DNA of 64,000 nucleotides from Verrucomicrobium spinosum DSM 4136 = JCM 18804 (GCF_000172155.1 NZ_ABIZ01000001.1:5055105-5119104), one strand, 5' to 3'. Counted from the first letter of the stretch, positions 1-9,017 are shown. Program-made: numbers and translations. The notes: generated by a model from the letters alone, not told the origin.

Positions 1-76
1 CATAGGGCATGGGACCCGCCAGGTCCACCCCCTCACGTCTGGATTCATTCAGGCACAGCAGCAGGGCCAGTTTCAT
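1..76 (-). CDS. Partial phage gene, N-terminus only
   Basis: An ATG at 76 opens a minus-strand frame of 25 codons, starting MKLALLLCLNES, that stays open to the window edge. It is the next frame downstream of the capsid gene, on the same strand, so a head-completion or tail gene is expected by position in phages of this layout. Nothing visible identifies the product, and there is no clear ribosome binding site. It could be a chance frame. Confidence 0.35.
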   Translation of the reverse strand, partial: MKLALLLCLNESRREGVDLAGPMPY

Positions 77-102
77 AGGCAGTTGATCAATTCGCGTTCT
101 TT

Positions 103-131
103 CCTAACACCTAACTCTTAACTCCTAACCC
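103..131. repeat. Low-complexity TAAC-word repeat
   Basis: Short permuted words of the type CTAAC, TTAACTCC and CTAACCC fill the gap just downstream of the capsid gene. The same kind of words recur at about 44105-44180. No hairpin or coding potential is visible. This is a description only and no function is assigned. Confidence 0.5.
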
Positions 132-139
132 ACTCCCGC

Positions 140-1309
140 TTACGCCAGCGGACTGCGAATGATTTTGAGCTGCGCAGCATCGCCCACCTCGAAGGAATAA
201 TGCACCTCCATCGCCTGGACTTCCTCGTCCGTGTCATCGTAGGCAATCCTGCGGTACTGGATCGTCAGGCCGTTCTCATCACTCAGCTCCTGATAGTCCA
301 CCAGCTTCTTACGCACGCCATCAGTGGGCGGCACGGGGGAAAAGCCCACCAGGATCGCAGAGGGGAGCACCGCGATACCGCGCACGTCTTCATACTTGCG
401 CACCGTGCCGGCGGAAGCATCCACCGTGACGTTGATCGCCGCACCGCCCGGAGTCGCCGCCACCTTGAAGGCGTTCGTCGTCGCATCGCGGACGAAGTAG
501 GCCACCGTTGCAGCCGTCAGGCCTGTACCTCCCGTCAGAGTCGGAAAGATGACCCGGTCCCCATCAGCGAACCCATGCAGCGCCGCCGTCACGATGTCAT
601 CATCCGCCTCAATCGTGCAGGCGATGGCCGTCGTGTTGTTTGGCACCAGGCCCGCGGATACATGGGTATCGAACCCCAAGACGTCACCCACCCGCCCCGA
701 CCGGAACGAGGCTCCACCGTCGCCCCGCTTGCTGGCGTCAATGATCTGCCCCTGCTTCAGCAGGTTGGCACCGTAGCTGGTTCCAAGAATGAGGCTCCTC
801 CCCATCTCCGGCCAATGATCATCAGCGCAGAGCTGCATCATGTCCGCCACTTCGCTTTCATCGAAGTTACCCGCCGTTACAGGCGTGATGGTCGTCCCGG
901 GATAGTTCGCAGCACCCACCACGCCGAAGATGTGGGCCAGCACATCATAGGCCAGCGCCTCCCCCTTCAGACGACCGTGCATCTCAGGATTGAAGGCAGG
1001 CTGACGCGCACGCTCAGCCCCCGTGAAGCTTAGCGCCTGCACCTTGTTGTACCAGGTCGTCATCTCACGGGAATCGGTGACGGTATTGGTCACCAACGCC
1101 TTGTAGGAACCATTCGCGGCACGGCTCTGGCTGGTCCCGGTCGCCGTGAGCGGATAGAACGGGATCGCCATCTTGTCATTGCCCTTCAGGTGCACATTGC
1201 GAAACACCGTGGAGAAGGACAGAAGCGGCAGAAGCGTACGCTTGAGCGCACGCATGGAGCTGTCTAGCACCTCAGAGAGTTGCAGGGCGGAATCAATCGT
1301 ATTGGACAT
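140..1309 (-). CDS. Phage major capsid protein
   Basis: 389 residues. The position is decisive: last of the run terminase, portal, S49 protease, scaffold-like protein, capsid. The sequence fits a coat protein, with an N-terminal helix (SALQLSEVLDSSM), a long soluble body rich in beta segments, no signal peptide and no membrane segment. A Gly/Thr-rich insertion at about residues 230-300 (FPTLTGGTGLTAATVAY) looks like an accessory surface domain in the coat protein. Expected role: hundreds of copies form the procapsid shell around the scaffold and portal. The family (HK97-like fold) is assigned from context rather than from a recognised signature. Confidence 0.75.
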   Translation of the reverse strand: MSNTIDSALQLSEVLDSSMRALKRTLLPLLSFSTVFRNVHLKGNDKMAIPFYPLTATGTSQSRAANGSYKALVTNTVTDSREMTTWYNKVQALSFTGAERARQPAFNPEMHGRLKGEALAYDVLAHIFGVVGAANYPGTTITPVTAGNFDESEVADMMQLCADDHWPEMGRSLILGTSYGANLLKQGQIIDASKRGDGGASFRSGRVGDVLGFDTHVSAGLVPNNTTAIACTIEADDDIVTAALHGFADGDRVIFPTLTGGTGLTAATVAYFVRDATTNAFKVAATPGGAAINVTVDASAGTVRKYEDVRGIAVLPSAILVGFSPVPPTDGVRKKLVDYQELSDENGLTIQYRRIAYDDTDEEVQAMEVHYSFEVGDAAQLKIIRSPLA

Positions 1310-1368
1310 ATGCGGGGACGTTCAAGTTTGGCTTCTGCCAGTTGGGAAGTTCTAGGTGTCAATCACCC

Positions 1369-2100
1369 TCAGTTGCCGCCGTGCACCTTGCGGTACTCCA
1401 CCAGCAGCTTCTGGCGCTCCTGCGCAGTCGGGAGTTTCTCCATTGCCTTCTCCAGATCCTCACGGTTCGAGGGCACATCCCCACTCTTCGCCAGGTCATC
1501 ACCCGACTGCGCCGCCGGCAGTTGAGCGGCAGGGAAACCCAGGGCACGCATCTGCTCCTTCGTCTTCTGGTCCACCGTCTTCGCCTCACCCTTCAGCTTC
1601 GTGGCCTCCGCTTCAATCTTGCCCAGGGCGGCCTCCGCTTCCTTCGCATCCGCCTCCAGCGCTACAATCCTGGCATTCGCCTGATCCAGCTGGCCCTGGA
1701 GCGTGGTAGCCAGCGCTTCCTTTGCCGCCACCTGGCCCTCCAGATCGGCAATCTTGGCATTCAGATCCGCCACCGCCTGATCCCCTTTCGTGACCATCGC
1801 CGCCGCCGCCGTGAACCGCTGGCCAATCGTCATCTTCTTCTCCGGCTCCTTCGCCTGGCCACCACCGGCACCACCTTCGCCACCCTGCCCCGGATCTTCC
1901 GCCTGCTCCAACAGCACCGGACGAATCCACAGCCCCAAGGACGCCGCAGCGATCCCCGCGCCCACATCATGAGCAGCCAGACCGGGACCAAACCCAAGGA
2001 ACTCAGGCCCCGGCACCAACCCCGCAGCCATCGCCAAGGGAACCAACATCAGCGCCAGAATCACCAGCGCCACCACACGAATCAAAGCAGAGGATCTCAT
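1369..2100 (-). CDS. Scaffold-like coiled-coil phage protein
   Basis: About 243 residues from the ATG at 2100, with MRSSALIRVVALVILAL at the N-terminus. A TTG ten codons upstream is possible but less likely. The first 25 residues are hydrophobic, followed by a Gly/Pro-rich linker and a long charged coiled coil from about residue 95 (repeated DLNAKIADLEGQ-like heptads) to about 195. Proteins with such coiled coils between the protease and capsid genes usually act as capsid assembly scaffolds. The hydrophobic N-terminus is odd for a scaffold and could mean a membrane-linked accessory protein instead. It lies 60 bases upstream of the capsid gene and is probably cotranscribed. Confidence 0.55.
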   Translation of the reverse strand: MRSSALIRVVALVILALMLVPLAMAAGLVPGPEFLGFGPGLAAHDVGAGIAAASLGLWIRPVLLEQAEDPGQGGEGGAGGGQAKEPEKKMTIGQRFTAAAAMVTKGDQAVADLNAKIADLEGQVAAKEALATTLQGQLDQANARIVALEADAKEAEAALGKIEAEATKLKGEAKTVDQKTKEQMRALGFPAAQLPAAQSGDDLAKSGDVPSNREDLEKAMEKLPTAQERQKLLVEYRKVHGGN

Positions 2101-2155
2101 ACCCCCGCCGCCACCTGTCAAAACCACCAACTCCCACCGCTCCGCACCCAGTGCG

Positions 2156-2761
2156 TCAGTAGGCAGTGGTCAGTGCGTCAGATTGTTTCCTGCACCGTCT
2201 CGCCAGTTCCACCAACCACGCCGCAAACGCCGGCGGAGTCGCCTCCCTCTCCCATCCTGGCACCCGAGGTCTCCAGCCACTCTGACCCTTCCGGAGACTC
2301 TGCGTGATCACATGCGTAGGCACACCCTCACGCTTTGGCACCGGAGGATAACCGTTGATCGGACAGCCCACTATGTACAGCCTGGTCATCTTCTCACATC
2401 GATGCCCCCACCAAAACTGCGCCACCTCCATGCTCCACCCCCCCCATTCATCCATTTCCCAGGTGAATGGTGCTGGTAGATTCAGGTGAGGCCAGAGGCG
2501 AGACGCCTTTGGGTGCTCCAGAACACCTCCCCATTTTCGGATCTGTTCCACGGACCACACTGCGAGCTGCTTTTCATCCAGTCTCGCCCGCGTTGCAAGT
2601 TTCGCCAGCTGACCCCACAGGCGGCACGGAGGATGCGCCACTATCGGACAGCCACCCTTCCACTTTCGCGCATCCCGATCAATATCCCATGCATCCACAC
2701 CATGCATGGTTTTATAGATGCTATCCGCACGGCAAAATAGCGCCGCCACGTCAGAGGCCAT
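2156..2761 (-). CDS. Phage protein of unknown function with HPPC motif
   Basis: 201 residues, ATG at 2761. Not assigned to a named family. It is Trp-rich and has an IVAHPPCRLWGQLA segment near residues 40-53, which recalls the PPC active-site loop of C5-cytosine methyltransferases. A WSVEQIRKWGGVLEHPKAS stretch and several later Cys/Trp follow. No SAM-binding glycine loop is visible, so methyltransferase activity is only a loose idea. It sits as an extra gene between protease and scaffold. Its start codon lies directly behind the leader repeat at 2762-2797. Confidence 0.5.
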   Translation of the reverse strand: MASDVAALFCRADSIYKTMHGVDAWDIDRDARKWKGGCPIVAHPPCRLWGQLAKLATRARLDEKQLAVWSVEQIRKWGGVLEHPKASRLWPHLNLPAPFTWEMDEWGGWSMEVAQFWWGHRCEKMTRLYIVGCPINGYPPVPKREGVPTHVITQSLRKGQSGWRPRVPGWEREATPPAFAAWLVELARRCRKQSDALTTAY

Positions 2762-2797
2762 ATCAGTGTTCCGTTAGCGCCAATAAGTGGTTTCCTA
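2762..2797 (-). repeat. Phage stop-to-start leader repeat, copy 1
   Basis: Read on the minus strand, the segment runs from the TAG stop of the protease gene to the ATG of the 201-residue gene. It begins TAGGAAACCACTTATT and continues in roughly 11-base units (GGCGCTAACGG, AACACTGAT). From ACCACT onward, 24 of 30 positions match the copy at 6207-6240. The AGGA near its 5' end is too far from the ATG to be a normal ribosome site for that start. Confidence 0.6.
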
Positions 2798-3715
2798 GAG
2801 CAACTCAATAAACTCCTCCCAGCTCCCCACGAGCCCATCCGCCAGCTTCAGCTTCACCGCTTCCTCGCCGCTAAAGGTCTGCCCCTGCATGGTGCTATCC
2901 GCCACCTTTGGCCGCGCCGCAGACACCCCATCTTTGAACCACCCGTTAATCTCCTCCACCTTCCCCTGGAGCAGCTTCCGGTCCGCCTCCGTCAGCGGTT
3001 TCCCCGGCAATCCCATCCCCTTGTGGGTGCCCGCTCCAAAGTACTCCAAACGAAGCCCCTCCATGGCCATCTTCATGGATGGATCTAGCCAGGCCAGGTA
3101 CGTGCCAATGCTCCCCACGGTGCTGGACGGCGTCACATAGATTTCATCCGCCTGGCTCCCGATCCAATAGGCAGCGCTGGCAATCCGCTCATCGCTGAAG
3201 GTGTACACTGTCTTTCCACGAACCTGCGTCGCCTCCCGCACGGCCGCCGCGATTTCACGGATGCCCGTCACCTGCCCGCCCGGGCTCGCCACGTCCAGGA
3301 CAATAGTCTTGATCTCCTTCGCCTTCATGGCCTGCTGAATGGCCGTCATCGCCCCGTTGATGTCAGACAATCCCTGGCAGGCCTCTTCCATGAACCCTGC
3401 ATTCTTCGCAAGAATGCCGTAGATCGGCACCACCGCCACATCCTCCCGGCCCTCCAGCGTGTAGTAAAATCGCTCATCCGTCACCACCGGCGTCCAGCCC
3501 TGGTAGGAAATTTTCGGCGCGGCCTTCGTTGCCCGCCTCCCCGTAAAGGCACTCTTGTGCGACTTGCCCCCAGGCGCGGCCGCAGCTTCCACCCCCTGCA
3601 TATCCTTCCCATTCACGATCCGGGGCCACAGCACCGCATGCACCGAGTGGAAAACCGAGACCTCCACACACAGGGGTTCAAAGTAAACAGCCTGAAACAA
3701 AAGTGGATAGTTCAT
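2795..3715 (-). CDS. Phage prohead protease, S49 (SppA) family
   Basis: 306 residues. Signature peptidase S49: SPGG at about 144-147, the nucleophile serine in IASAAYWIG (Ser180) and the general-base lysine in THKGMG (Lys232). The start MNYPLLFQAVYFEPL resembles that of other phage S49 head proteins and supports the chosen ATG. Expected role: cleaves scaffold and itself inside the procapsid during maturation. There is no signal peptide, unlike cellular SppA. It lies between portal and scaffold-like genes, the usual order in lambda-like phages. It ends in TAG, which is also the first triplet of the leader repeat. Confidence 0.9.
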   Translation of the reverse strand: MNYPLLFQAVYFEPLCVEVSVFHSVHAVLWPRIVNGKDMQGVEAAAAPGGKSHKSAFTGRRATKAAPKISYQGWTPVVTDERFYYTLEGREDVAVVPIYGILAKNAGFMEEACQGLSDINGAMTAIQQAMKAKEIKTIVLDVASPGGQVTGIREIAAAVREATQVRGKTVYTFSDERIASAAYWIGSQADEIYVTPSSTVGSIGTYLAWLDPSMKMAMEGLRLEYFGAGTHKGMGLPGKPLTEADRKLLQGKVEEINGWFKDGVSAARPKVADSTMQGQTFSGEEAVKLKLADGLVGSWEEFIELL

Positions 3716-3754
3716 GAAAATATGTTGGAGTGCCGTCCCGCATGCGGGACGGAA

Positions 3755-5335
3755 TCAGTCTTCAGTTGTCTTCATCTTCGTCTCTTCTGGCTCCTCACTC
3801 TCCACCGGCAGCACACTCGCCCCCGGTATCGCCGGCAGATCCGCCAGCACCAGCCCACGCTTTTCCATCCCCTCTTTGCGATAGGCGATTTCATCGAGCC
3901 ACTGGTCCGTCTGGCGCTTCCAGCCCTCCCCACGGTAACCGTACAGGCTCTTCAGGGTGATGTGTCCACGGTGCCACTGATCAATGTAGATCTTGCCATC
4001 CCGGCCAAAGTCCACCGTCAACCGCGCCGGCGTCAGCCACTCGTGCGCCCACCAGATGGGATCAGTGCACGGCTCCAGATCCCCATTCGCCTCCCACTCT
4101 TGCAGGAGCAGCAGATACGCCGGAGCCAGCAGACGTTGCACCAGGTCCTCCTGGTCAGACTCAATTTGCCCCTGCGCATTTGCCAGGACAAAGCGAGTAT
4201 TGGCACCCCCCAGCGTTTCCGCGTTCCATAGAACCTCGTAGGAGTACCCCGTGCCCGCCGCAATATCCCGGCGGATGCCGTTCTGGTGATTCACCACGTT
4301 CGGATGCGGCCGCTCATCCTGCAAGATCTTCAACCGCTGCCCAGGCCCCAACCTCTCCACCTCCCCCGCCTTCAGCATCTGCTCCAGGCGGATGGGTTTT
4401 CCCGTCTTAGGGTCCTCCACGATCACCGTGGGACGCTGACTGCCAGGCGGCCCCATCGATCCAGGACTGATCCCGCCTCCCTGCGGTGGCATATCCTGCT
4501 CCACCGTCCAGGCCTTCATCGCGGCGTCCTTGATCACGCGGGTGTAGGCGTTTTCTGTCTCCGTGATGTCCACCAGGCGATTCAGCGCGTGCGCCAGGCA
4601 CGTTTGCCCGCGCACCCGGCCGATCCCCTCATAGTGGGCGAAGAAGAGCACGTTTTCCGCCGGCACATCCACCTGCGTCTGCTTCCCCTTCAGATCCTTT
4701 CCCAGGATGCGATACGCCAACGCGGCATCATGACGATTCATGATCACCCCGTCATGCATCCGGGTGCCCGCCGGAGCCAGGCCCTGGCCGTTGCCGATCT
4801 GCCAGCCCTCATACAGAGAAAAGCGCAGGCGGCCATCTTCGTCCCGCGCCGGCACCATGCAGGAATCCCCGCCCTTCAGCTGCGCCACTTTCAGCGCGAG
4901 CTGCGCCGTACTGGCCGAAAACCGATGGTTCAGGCTGAAACTCATCGCCTGCTCCGCCCGCTCATTCCACAGCTCTTTGGCACGAGCGTTGTATTTCTTG
5001 TCCGCCGTCAGATGCTCCGGCACCAGGCCCGTGCCGCACACCATCCGCGCAATGGTCTTGATGATCCCTTTGGCAAATCCGTTGTTGTTATACAACATGT
5101 TGGTCCGCCCCATCATCTCCAAGCGGCTTAAACTGTCCAACTCCTCGCGGCTGTCCAGGGTCGGAACATAGATGTACCCCCGGTCATCCGACCACATCGC
5201 CCCGGCAAAAGATCCATAGGCCGCATTCGGCGTCAGATCCGGAGCCGTCACACGCCCCCCAGAGCGGTCGTGCACGTGTGCGACCGCTTTACCCGTGCCG
5301 TATCTCGCTCTGGATTTATGCCTGTTCCTGCCCAT
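3755..5335 (-). CDS. Phage portal protein, lambda gpB family
   Basis: 526 residues. Lambda-type portal features: an N-terminal basic segment, NNNGFAKGIIKTIARMVCGTG (about 84-104), the ALKVAQLKGGDSCMV region, and AAGTGYSYEVLWNAETLGG leading into the long C-terminal half. The last ~30 residues are acidic. Forms the dodecameric ring at the capsid vertex for DNA entry and tail attachment. It follows the 112-residue gene by 24 bases. Family length is usually 500-550, so this looks complete. Confidence 0.9.
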   Translation of the reverse strand: MGRNRHKSRARYGTGKAVAHVHDRSGGRVTAPDLTPNAAYGSFAGAMWSDDRGYIYVPTLDSREELDSLSRLEMMGRTNMLYNNNGFAKGIIKTIARMVCGTGLVPEHLTADKKYNARAKELWNERAEQAMSFSLNHRFSASTAQLALKVAQLKGGDSCMVPARDEDGRLRFSLYEGWQIGNGQGLAPAGTRMHDGVIMNRHDAALAYRILGKDLKGKQTQVDVPAENVLFFAHYEGIGRVRGQTCLAHALNRLVDITETENAYTRVIKDAAMKAWTVEQDMPPQGGGISPGSMGPPGSQRPTVIVEDPKTGKPIRLEQMLKAGEVERLGPGQRLKILQDERPHPNVVNHQNGIRRDIAAGTGYSYEVLWNAETLGGANTRFVLANAQGQIESDQEDLVQRLLAPAYLLLLQEWEANGDLEPCTDPIWWAHEWLTPARLTVDFGRDGKIYIDQWHRGHITLKSLYGYRGEGWKRQTDQWLDEIAYRKEGMEKRGLVLADLPAIPGASVLPVESEEPEETKMKTTED

Positions 5336-5359
5336 GACATTCAGAGTAGTTTCATCACC

Positions 5360-5698
5360 CTACCACATCGCCGGACGGCACCCGTGCGTCAGGTACGTCA
5401 CCTGCTCCGCCGGAGGCTGCTCCGCACCGCCAGTCGCTTCCTCCGCCGCCAGTGCCTTCAGTGCCATGTCCGTCAGCACCACCAACTCAGCCGAGGTCAT
5501 GCCCCGCAGGTGCGAAGACGAACCACCCTCCGGAGTGGAGAGAGCAGTGCACAGCATATCCCCCGTCAACACCCCCTGGACGGCCAGATCATTGTAATTC
5601 TCCAGCCAGGCCTTTGCCGTCACCCCACCAGGCAACTCCGCCTGCCGTCTCGCAGACCGCACAATCGAAGGAATGAGTAAAGCCGCGTCAATAGCCAC
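5360..5698 (-). CDS. Small phage protein in the head-joining (gpW-like) position
   Basis: 112 residues, mostly helical, with no Cys cluster or membrane segment. It occupies the place of the head-tail joining gene W between terminase and portal in lambda-like phages. The sequence itself does not show the gpW signature and it is longer than the roughly 68 residues of lambda gpW. A head-completion role is inference from position only. It is separated from the upstream gene by 10 bases. Confidence 0.5.
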   Translation of the reverse strand: MAIDAALLIPSIVRSARRQAELPGGVTAKAWLENYNDLAVQGVLTGDMLCTALSTPEGGSSSHLRGMTSAELVVLTDMALKALAAEEATGGAEQPPAEQVTYLTHGCRPAMW

Positions 5699-5708
5699 GT
5701 GCGCCCCC

Positions 5709-6206
5709 CTATGTCAAAGGCTCAAACTCATACCAGTGCGTCACATGCCATCCCGTGGCAGGCTCAGTATTTGCAAAGCGCCCTATCGCGGGCCGCCAGA
5801 CACCTTCAGGCACCCAATGGTGCGGAGTTGCGACCGTGCACAACACCCACCCATCCCTCACCGCCACATAGTGCGTGTACTTGTAGCCTTCCGCCACGGC
5901 CTTCCCAACCCCTATCCACGGTCCCTCAAACTGCACCCGGCAAATGCCATTCCGAAGCTCGCGAGTGCGCAGGCCATAGGTTCGTTGCACCTTTACCCCC
6001 AGCTCTTTCAGCAGGTATTCCAGCATGCTAGGGCTCATCCAGCCCCGCCGCTTCTTCAGCCATTCCTCCTGCATCTTCGCGTGCACCGAGGCTAGGGACA
6101 CGCCAGCCGCCGCAGCAATGCTATGATGGCCGCAGCTCGCCTTCCATTCCCGGTGCGCACGGGCGGAATCTTCCCGGGTGTAGAAGAGCCTTGGAGACGC
6201 ATTCAT
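5709..6206 (-). CDS. Possible papain-fold (C39-like) phage protein
   Basis: 165 residues from ATG 6206 (MNASPRLFYTR). An in-frame GTG at 6239 would begin inside the leader repeat and was not preferred. Residues ~25-34 read CGHHSIAAAAG, close to the Cys-Gly start of the nucleophile helix in C39 and other papain-like peptidases. SPSMLEYLLKELGVKV resembles the following helix-strand, and YTHYVAVRDGW near residue 110 supplies a candidate catalytic His. It lies between large terminase and the gpW-position gene. Peptidase function is a structural guess. Without the Cys/His pattern this would be a hypothetical protein. Confidence 0.45.
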   Translation of the reverse strand: MNASPRLFYTREDSARAHREWKASCGHHSIAAAAGVSLASVHAKMQEEWLKKRRGWMSPSMLEYLLKELGVKVQRTYGLRTRELRNGICRVQFEGPWIGVGKAVAEGYKYTHYVAVRDGWVLCTVATPHHWVPEGVWRPAIGRFANTEPATGWHVTHWYEFEPLT

Positions 6207-6240
6207 TAGCGTTCCATCAGCGTCAATTAGTGGTTCCACT
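6207..6240 (-). repeat. Phage stop-to-start leader repeat, copy 2
   Basis: On the minus strand this lies between the TGA of the large terminase and the ATG at 6206. It reads AGTGGAACCACTAATTG, then ACGCTGATGGA, then ACGCTA before ATG. It is the closest relative of the 2762-2797 copy. An in-frame GTG lies within it, so it could also be read as codons, but the conservation with a non-coding copy argues for a sequence element. Confidence 0.6.
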
Positions 6241-8145
6241 TCAGGTCCCGTCCGGCTTCATCGCAAGCAACTGCTCCCGGATCTCCTGGTAGATCACGTA
6301 CTGCTGCTTCCCAAGGTCGCCGCCGTCATTCGGCCCATGCTTTGCCTTGTCGTGCTTCCACTTTTGCACGATCCGCCCGCCCTGGCCCTTCTCATTCACC
6401 AATCGCTCTGCGCGTAGCTCCATCTTCCAGTTTTCACCGAGATCCGCAGGAAACCACAACCGCGGAGCATTCCGTTTGCCGATCTTGCCTAAGTAAAAAT
6501 CGTTCTTGATGGCATGGTCATAAAACTCACGAATGTAGATCTCCACCCCATCCACCACGTCCTTCCGGTAGAAATAAGTTTTACCCTTGAACTCCGAGTT
6601 CCACCCTGATCCACGCGAGGGAAACAGCGACCAGCCCAGCGTCCAGGCCTTCACACACATCCGTAGCACCTCCACTTTCTCGTCACCGCAGTCCACCAAT
6701 CCTCCATGGATGAAATGCGGCTTCTCCTCCTGCCCCAGCAGGTAGTACGGCCTCAAGCGGAGATCCAAAAAGGCCTCATCATTTGGCACCTGTCCGATAT
6801 CGATCAAGTACCCCTGGCCGTCCCACGTCCAGGCCTGCACCCAGTACTTGTAACAGTCCTTCTGCCTATCGCCCGTGACAGTCAAGTGCAGCGGCCCAAA
6901 CAAGGGCAACGGTGCCTGCGGCTGGCCATCCGACCCGTAGGACAGCACATAGGGCACCCCGTGCGTCACCACCACCCCGTTGACGGATTCCTGATACCCG
7001 CCCACAAGCTTGTTTAAGGCATCTTCCCCCACTTGGAACTCCTTCGCGTCCCAGGGCCACCCCTCATGGTTCGTCCGGAAGTACTTCTGCCGCTCCTCAT
7101 TGGGTTCGATGACAAACGCCTTCAGCCACAACGTGGCAAGAAAGCCCCAGGTCATCTTTGGCCAAAGACTGTAAAAGTCGGAGATATGAAACGACCTCAC
7201 CCCCGGCTCTGCCGCCGCCAGCTTCCCCCCAGGTGCACGCCGTCTCTGATCGTGGGGCGTTGGCATCCACACGCCGGCGTTCACCATCGCCCGCTTTTCC
7301 CACTCATCGATTCGTCCGCTACAGCATGGGCACTGGTACCAGGTATCCCGCAGCACCTGGTCCAGGTCATAGTTGCCCAGCAGGTCCTTGCAGTGGCCAA
7401 ATTGCAGCCCGGATAGCTTCAGCTCAATCCTCTCCCCGCACCTGGTACAGGGCACCATCCACTTCTCCTGCGTCCCACGGATGAATGCCAGGTCAATAAT
7501 CCCGCCGGCCAGCTCAGGCTTGCTCAGCTTCAGGATCAGCCCGTCTGCCAGCGTGGCCTGGCGGGACTCCGCACGGTCTGCCGTGGTAGTTTCCTGATTC
7601 TGGATGTGGTTTTCCAGCTCGTCCAGGATGATCAGTCGGTACCAGGCCTCCATGAACGGCCCAGAGGAGCCCGAGCCGGACACCACCACGTCCATGTTGC
7701 GCAGTCCGAACTTCCGCGCCGTGATATCGTTCTTGTCTCCAGTGAGCTGCCCCGCCGCTGCCTTCTTCAGCGTCTTTTCCAGGCGCTTGTCCGCGACCTC
7801 TTTCGCTTTCGCGTCCGAGTTGATTGAATACAGCGCGTTACCCGGCCAGTTCTCCGGCATCCAGCGCAGCACATTGAGGCAGCCCTCAGTAAAGCCACTC
7901 TGTGAACACTTGAGCACCGCCCCCTCCTTCACGTCCGGCTGGAGAGGCAGGCACTGAATTTCCCGCGTCCACGGCGTCTGGGAAGAGTCATAGAACCCCG
8001 GCGTGGCCGCCATCTTCTCATCCAGCCAAACCTCCCGCTCCGCCCACACCCAGGCAGGCTCCGTTGGCGTCACTCGCAGGCAATCACCCGCCAGATCCCG
8101 CACAAAGGCCGATTCAGCCGACTCAACTACGCTGCATCCACCCAT
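6241..8145 (-). CDS. Phage terminase large subunit, GpA family
   Basis: 634 residues. ATPase half: deviant P-loop KCSQSGFTEG at ~79-88 and Walker B IILDELENH. Two CxxC-like pairs follow (PCTRCGE and QCPCCSG), as in lambda gpA relatives, then the nuclease half with HDKAKHGPNDGGD near the C-terminus. Packages concatemeric phage DNA into proheads and cuts it. The start overlaps the end of the small-subunit gene by 19 bases, consistent with translational coupling. The GpA type together with a gpB-type portal indicates a lambda-like packaging machine. Confidence 0.92.
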   Translation of the reverse strand: MGGCSVVESAESAFVRDLAGDCLRVTPTEPAWVWAEREVWLDEKMAATPGFYDSSQTPWTREIQCLPLQPDVKEGAVLKCSQSGFTEGCLNVLRWMPENWPGNALYSINSDAKAKEVADKRLEKTLKKAAAGQLTGDKNDITARKFGLRNMDVVVSGSGSSGPFMEAWYRLIILDELENHIQNQETTTADRAESRQATLADGLILKLSKPELAGGIIDLAFIRGTQEKWMVPCTRCGERIELKLSGLQFGHCKDLLGNYDLDQVLRDTWYQCPCCSGRIDEWEKRAMVNAGVWMPTPHDQRRRAPGGKLAAAEPGVRSFHISDFYSLWPKMTWGFLATLWLKAFVIEPNEERQKYFRTNHEGWPWDAKEFQVGEDALNKLVGGYQESVNGVVVTHGVPYVLSYGSDGQPQAPLPLFGPLHLTVTGDRQKDCYKYWVQAWTWDGQGYLIDIGQVPNDEAFLDLRLRPYYLLGQEEKPHFIHGGLVDCGDEKVEVLRMCVKAWTLGWSLFPSRGSGWNSEFKGKTYFYRKDVVDGVEIYIREFYDHAIKNDFYLGKIGKRNAPRLWFPADLGENWKMELRAERLVNEKGQGGRIVQKWKHDKAKHGPNDGGDLGKQQYVIYQEIREQLLAMKPDGT

Positions 8146-9017
8146 ACATCAGCAAATCTGGTCGCCCTCAGGTGCGCAAAGATCTTGTCCCGATGCGCCA
8201 GCACCTTCTGCCGGCGCTCATCTGCCGGCACCTCCGGAGCCAGCTCCCGCACCAAGGACATCATGCCATTGAAGAAGCTCTGGCCCATTGCAGAAATAAC
8301 CCCCGCCAGCTCGCTGCGCACCTCTTTGGCCCGCAGCACCTCCCCGCGCTTCTCCTGGATTTGCACAATGTCCTTCTCCCAGGCGCGCAGATCCTTCAGC
8401 GTGGCCAGCCACTCCCGCCGCAGTTCCCGGTATTGCTTCATGACCTGCCTCTCCAGGGCCAGCTGCATTTGCTTGTACGTGGCATCCGCCATGTCCCGCA
8501 ACTGCTTAAGCCACTCATCAGCCGTCACATCACTACCCATCCCCAGCCTCATCGCCGGCAGCTCCTGCTCTGCCGGCACCGCAGCGGCCGCTGGCGCACC
8601 CTCCGGAGCCTGGACAGCCGCCACGGCCACCACCGGCACCGCAGCAGCCCTCACGCGCTCCAGCTCCTCCACCTCATGCCGCAGCACCTTGTCCGGCACC
8701 TTGTGAGTCATCACCCGCCGCCACCACGCCGCCATCTCCCCAGGACTATCCAGCGGAGGAAGATCCGCCGGCACCTTCTCCCGCCCGGCCGCAATCCAAT
8801 TCTTGAAGCTTCGGACCGTGCTTCCGTACGTTTCCTCAAACTCCTTCAGCGGCCGGCCGTACCGCACCGCCTTCTCACGCGCCCGCGACTCATCCCCGGC
8901 CCCCTCCACCTGCGCAGCAGGTGGAGAAAACGGCAGAACCTCCCCGACCTCACCAGCCATCAGGGCAAGCTCTCCAGGCACAGGGGTATCCTCGTTTCCT
9001 TCACCGATCCCACTCAC
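8127..9017 (-). CDS. Probable terminase small subunit / packaging recognition protein
   Basis: 296 residues. Position directly before the large terminase with overlapping ends points to the DNA-recognition subunit. Residues ~50-75 (YGRPLKEFEETYGSTVRSFK) look like a helix-turn-helix, as in Nu1-type subunits. An Ala/Pro-rich linker follows (about 125-150), then a long coiled coil at about 175-270 suited to oligomerisation. It is longer than lambda Nu1 (181 residues). There is no strong family signature, so the call rests on context and the HTH-like segment. Confidence 0.65.
   Translation of the reverse strand: MSGIGEGNEDTPVPGELALMAGEVGEVLPFSPPAAQVEGAGDESRAREKAVRYGRPLKEFEETYGSTVRSFKNWIAAGREKVPADLPPLDSPGEMAAWWRRVMTHKVPDKVLRHEVEELERVRAAAVPVVAVAAVQAPEGAPAAAAVPAEQELPAMRLGMGSDVTADEWLKQLRDMADATYKQMQLALERQVMKQYRELRREWLATLKDLRAWEKDIVQIQEKRGEVLRAKEVRSELAGVISAMGQSFFNGMMSLVRELAPEVPADERRQKVLAHRDKIFAHLRATRFADVWVDAA

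Noticed and set aside
6207-6239. GTG start of the papain-like gene inside the leader repeat
   Set aside because: The segment matches a non-coding leader elsewhere in the phage, and the ATG at 6206 gives a normal N-terminus.
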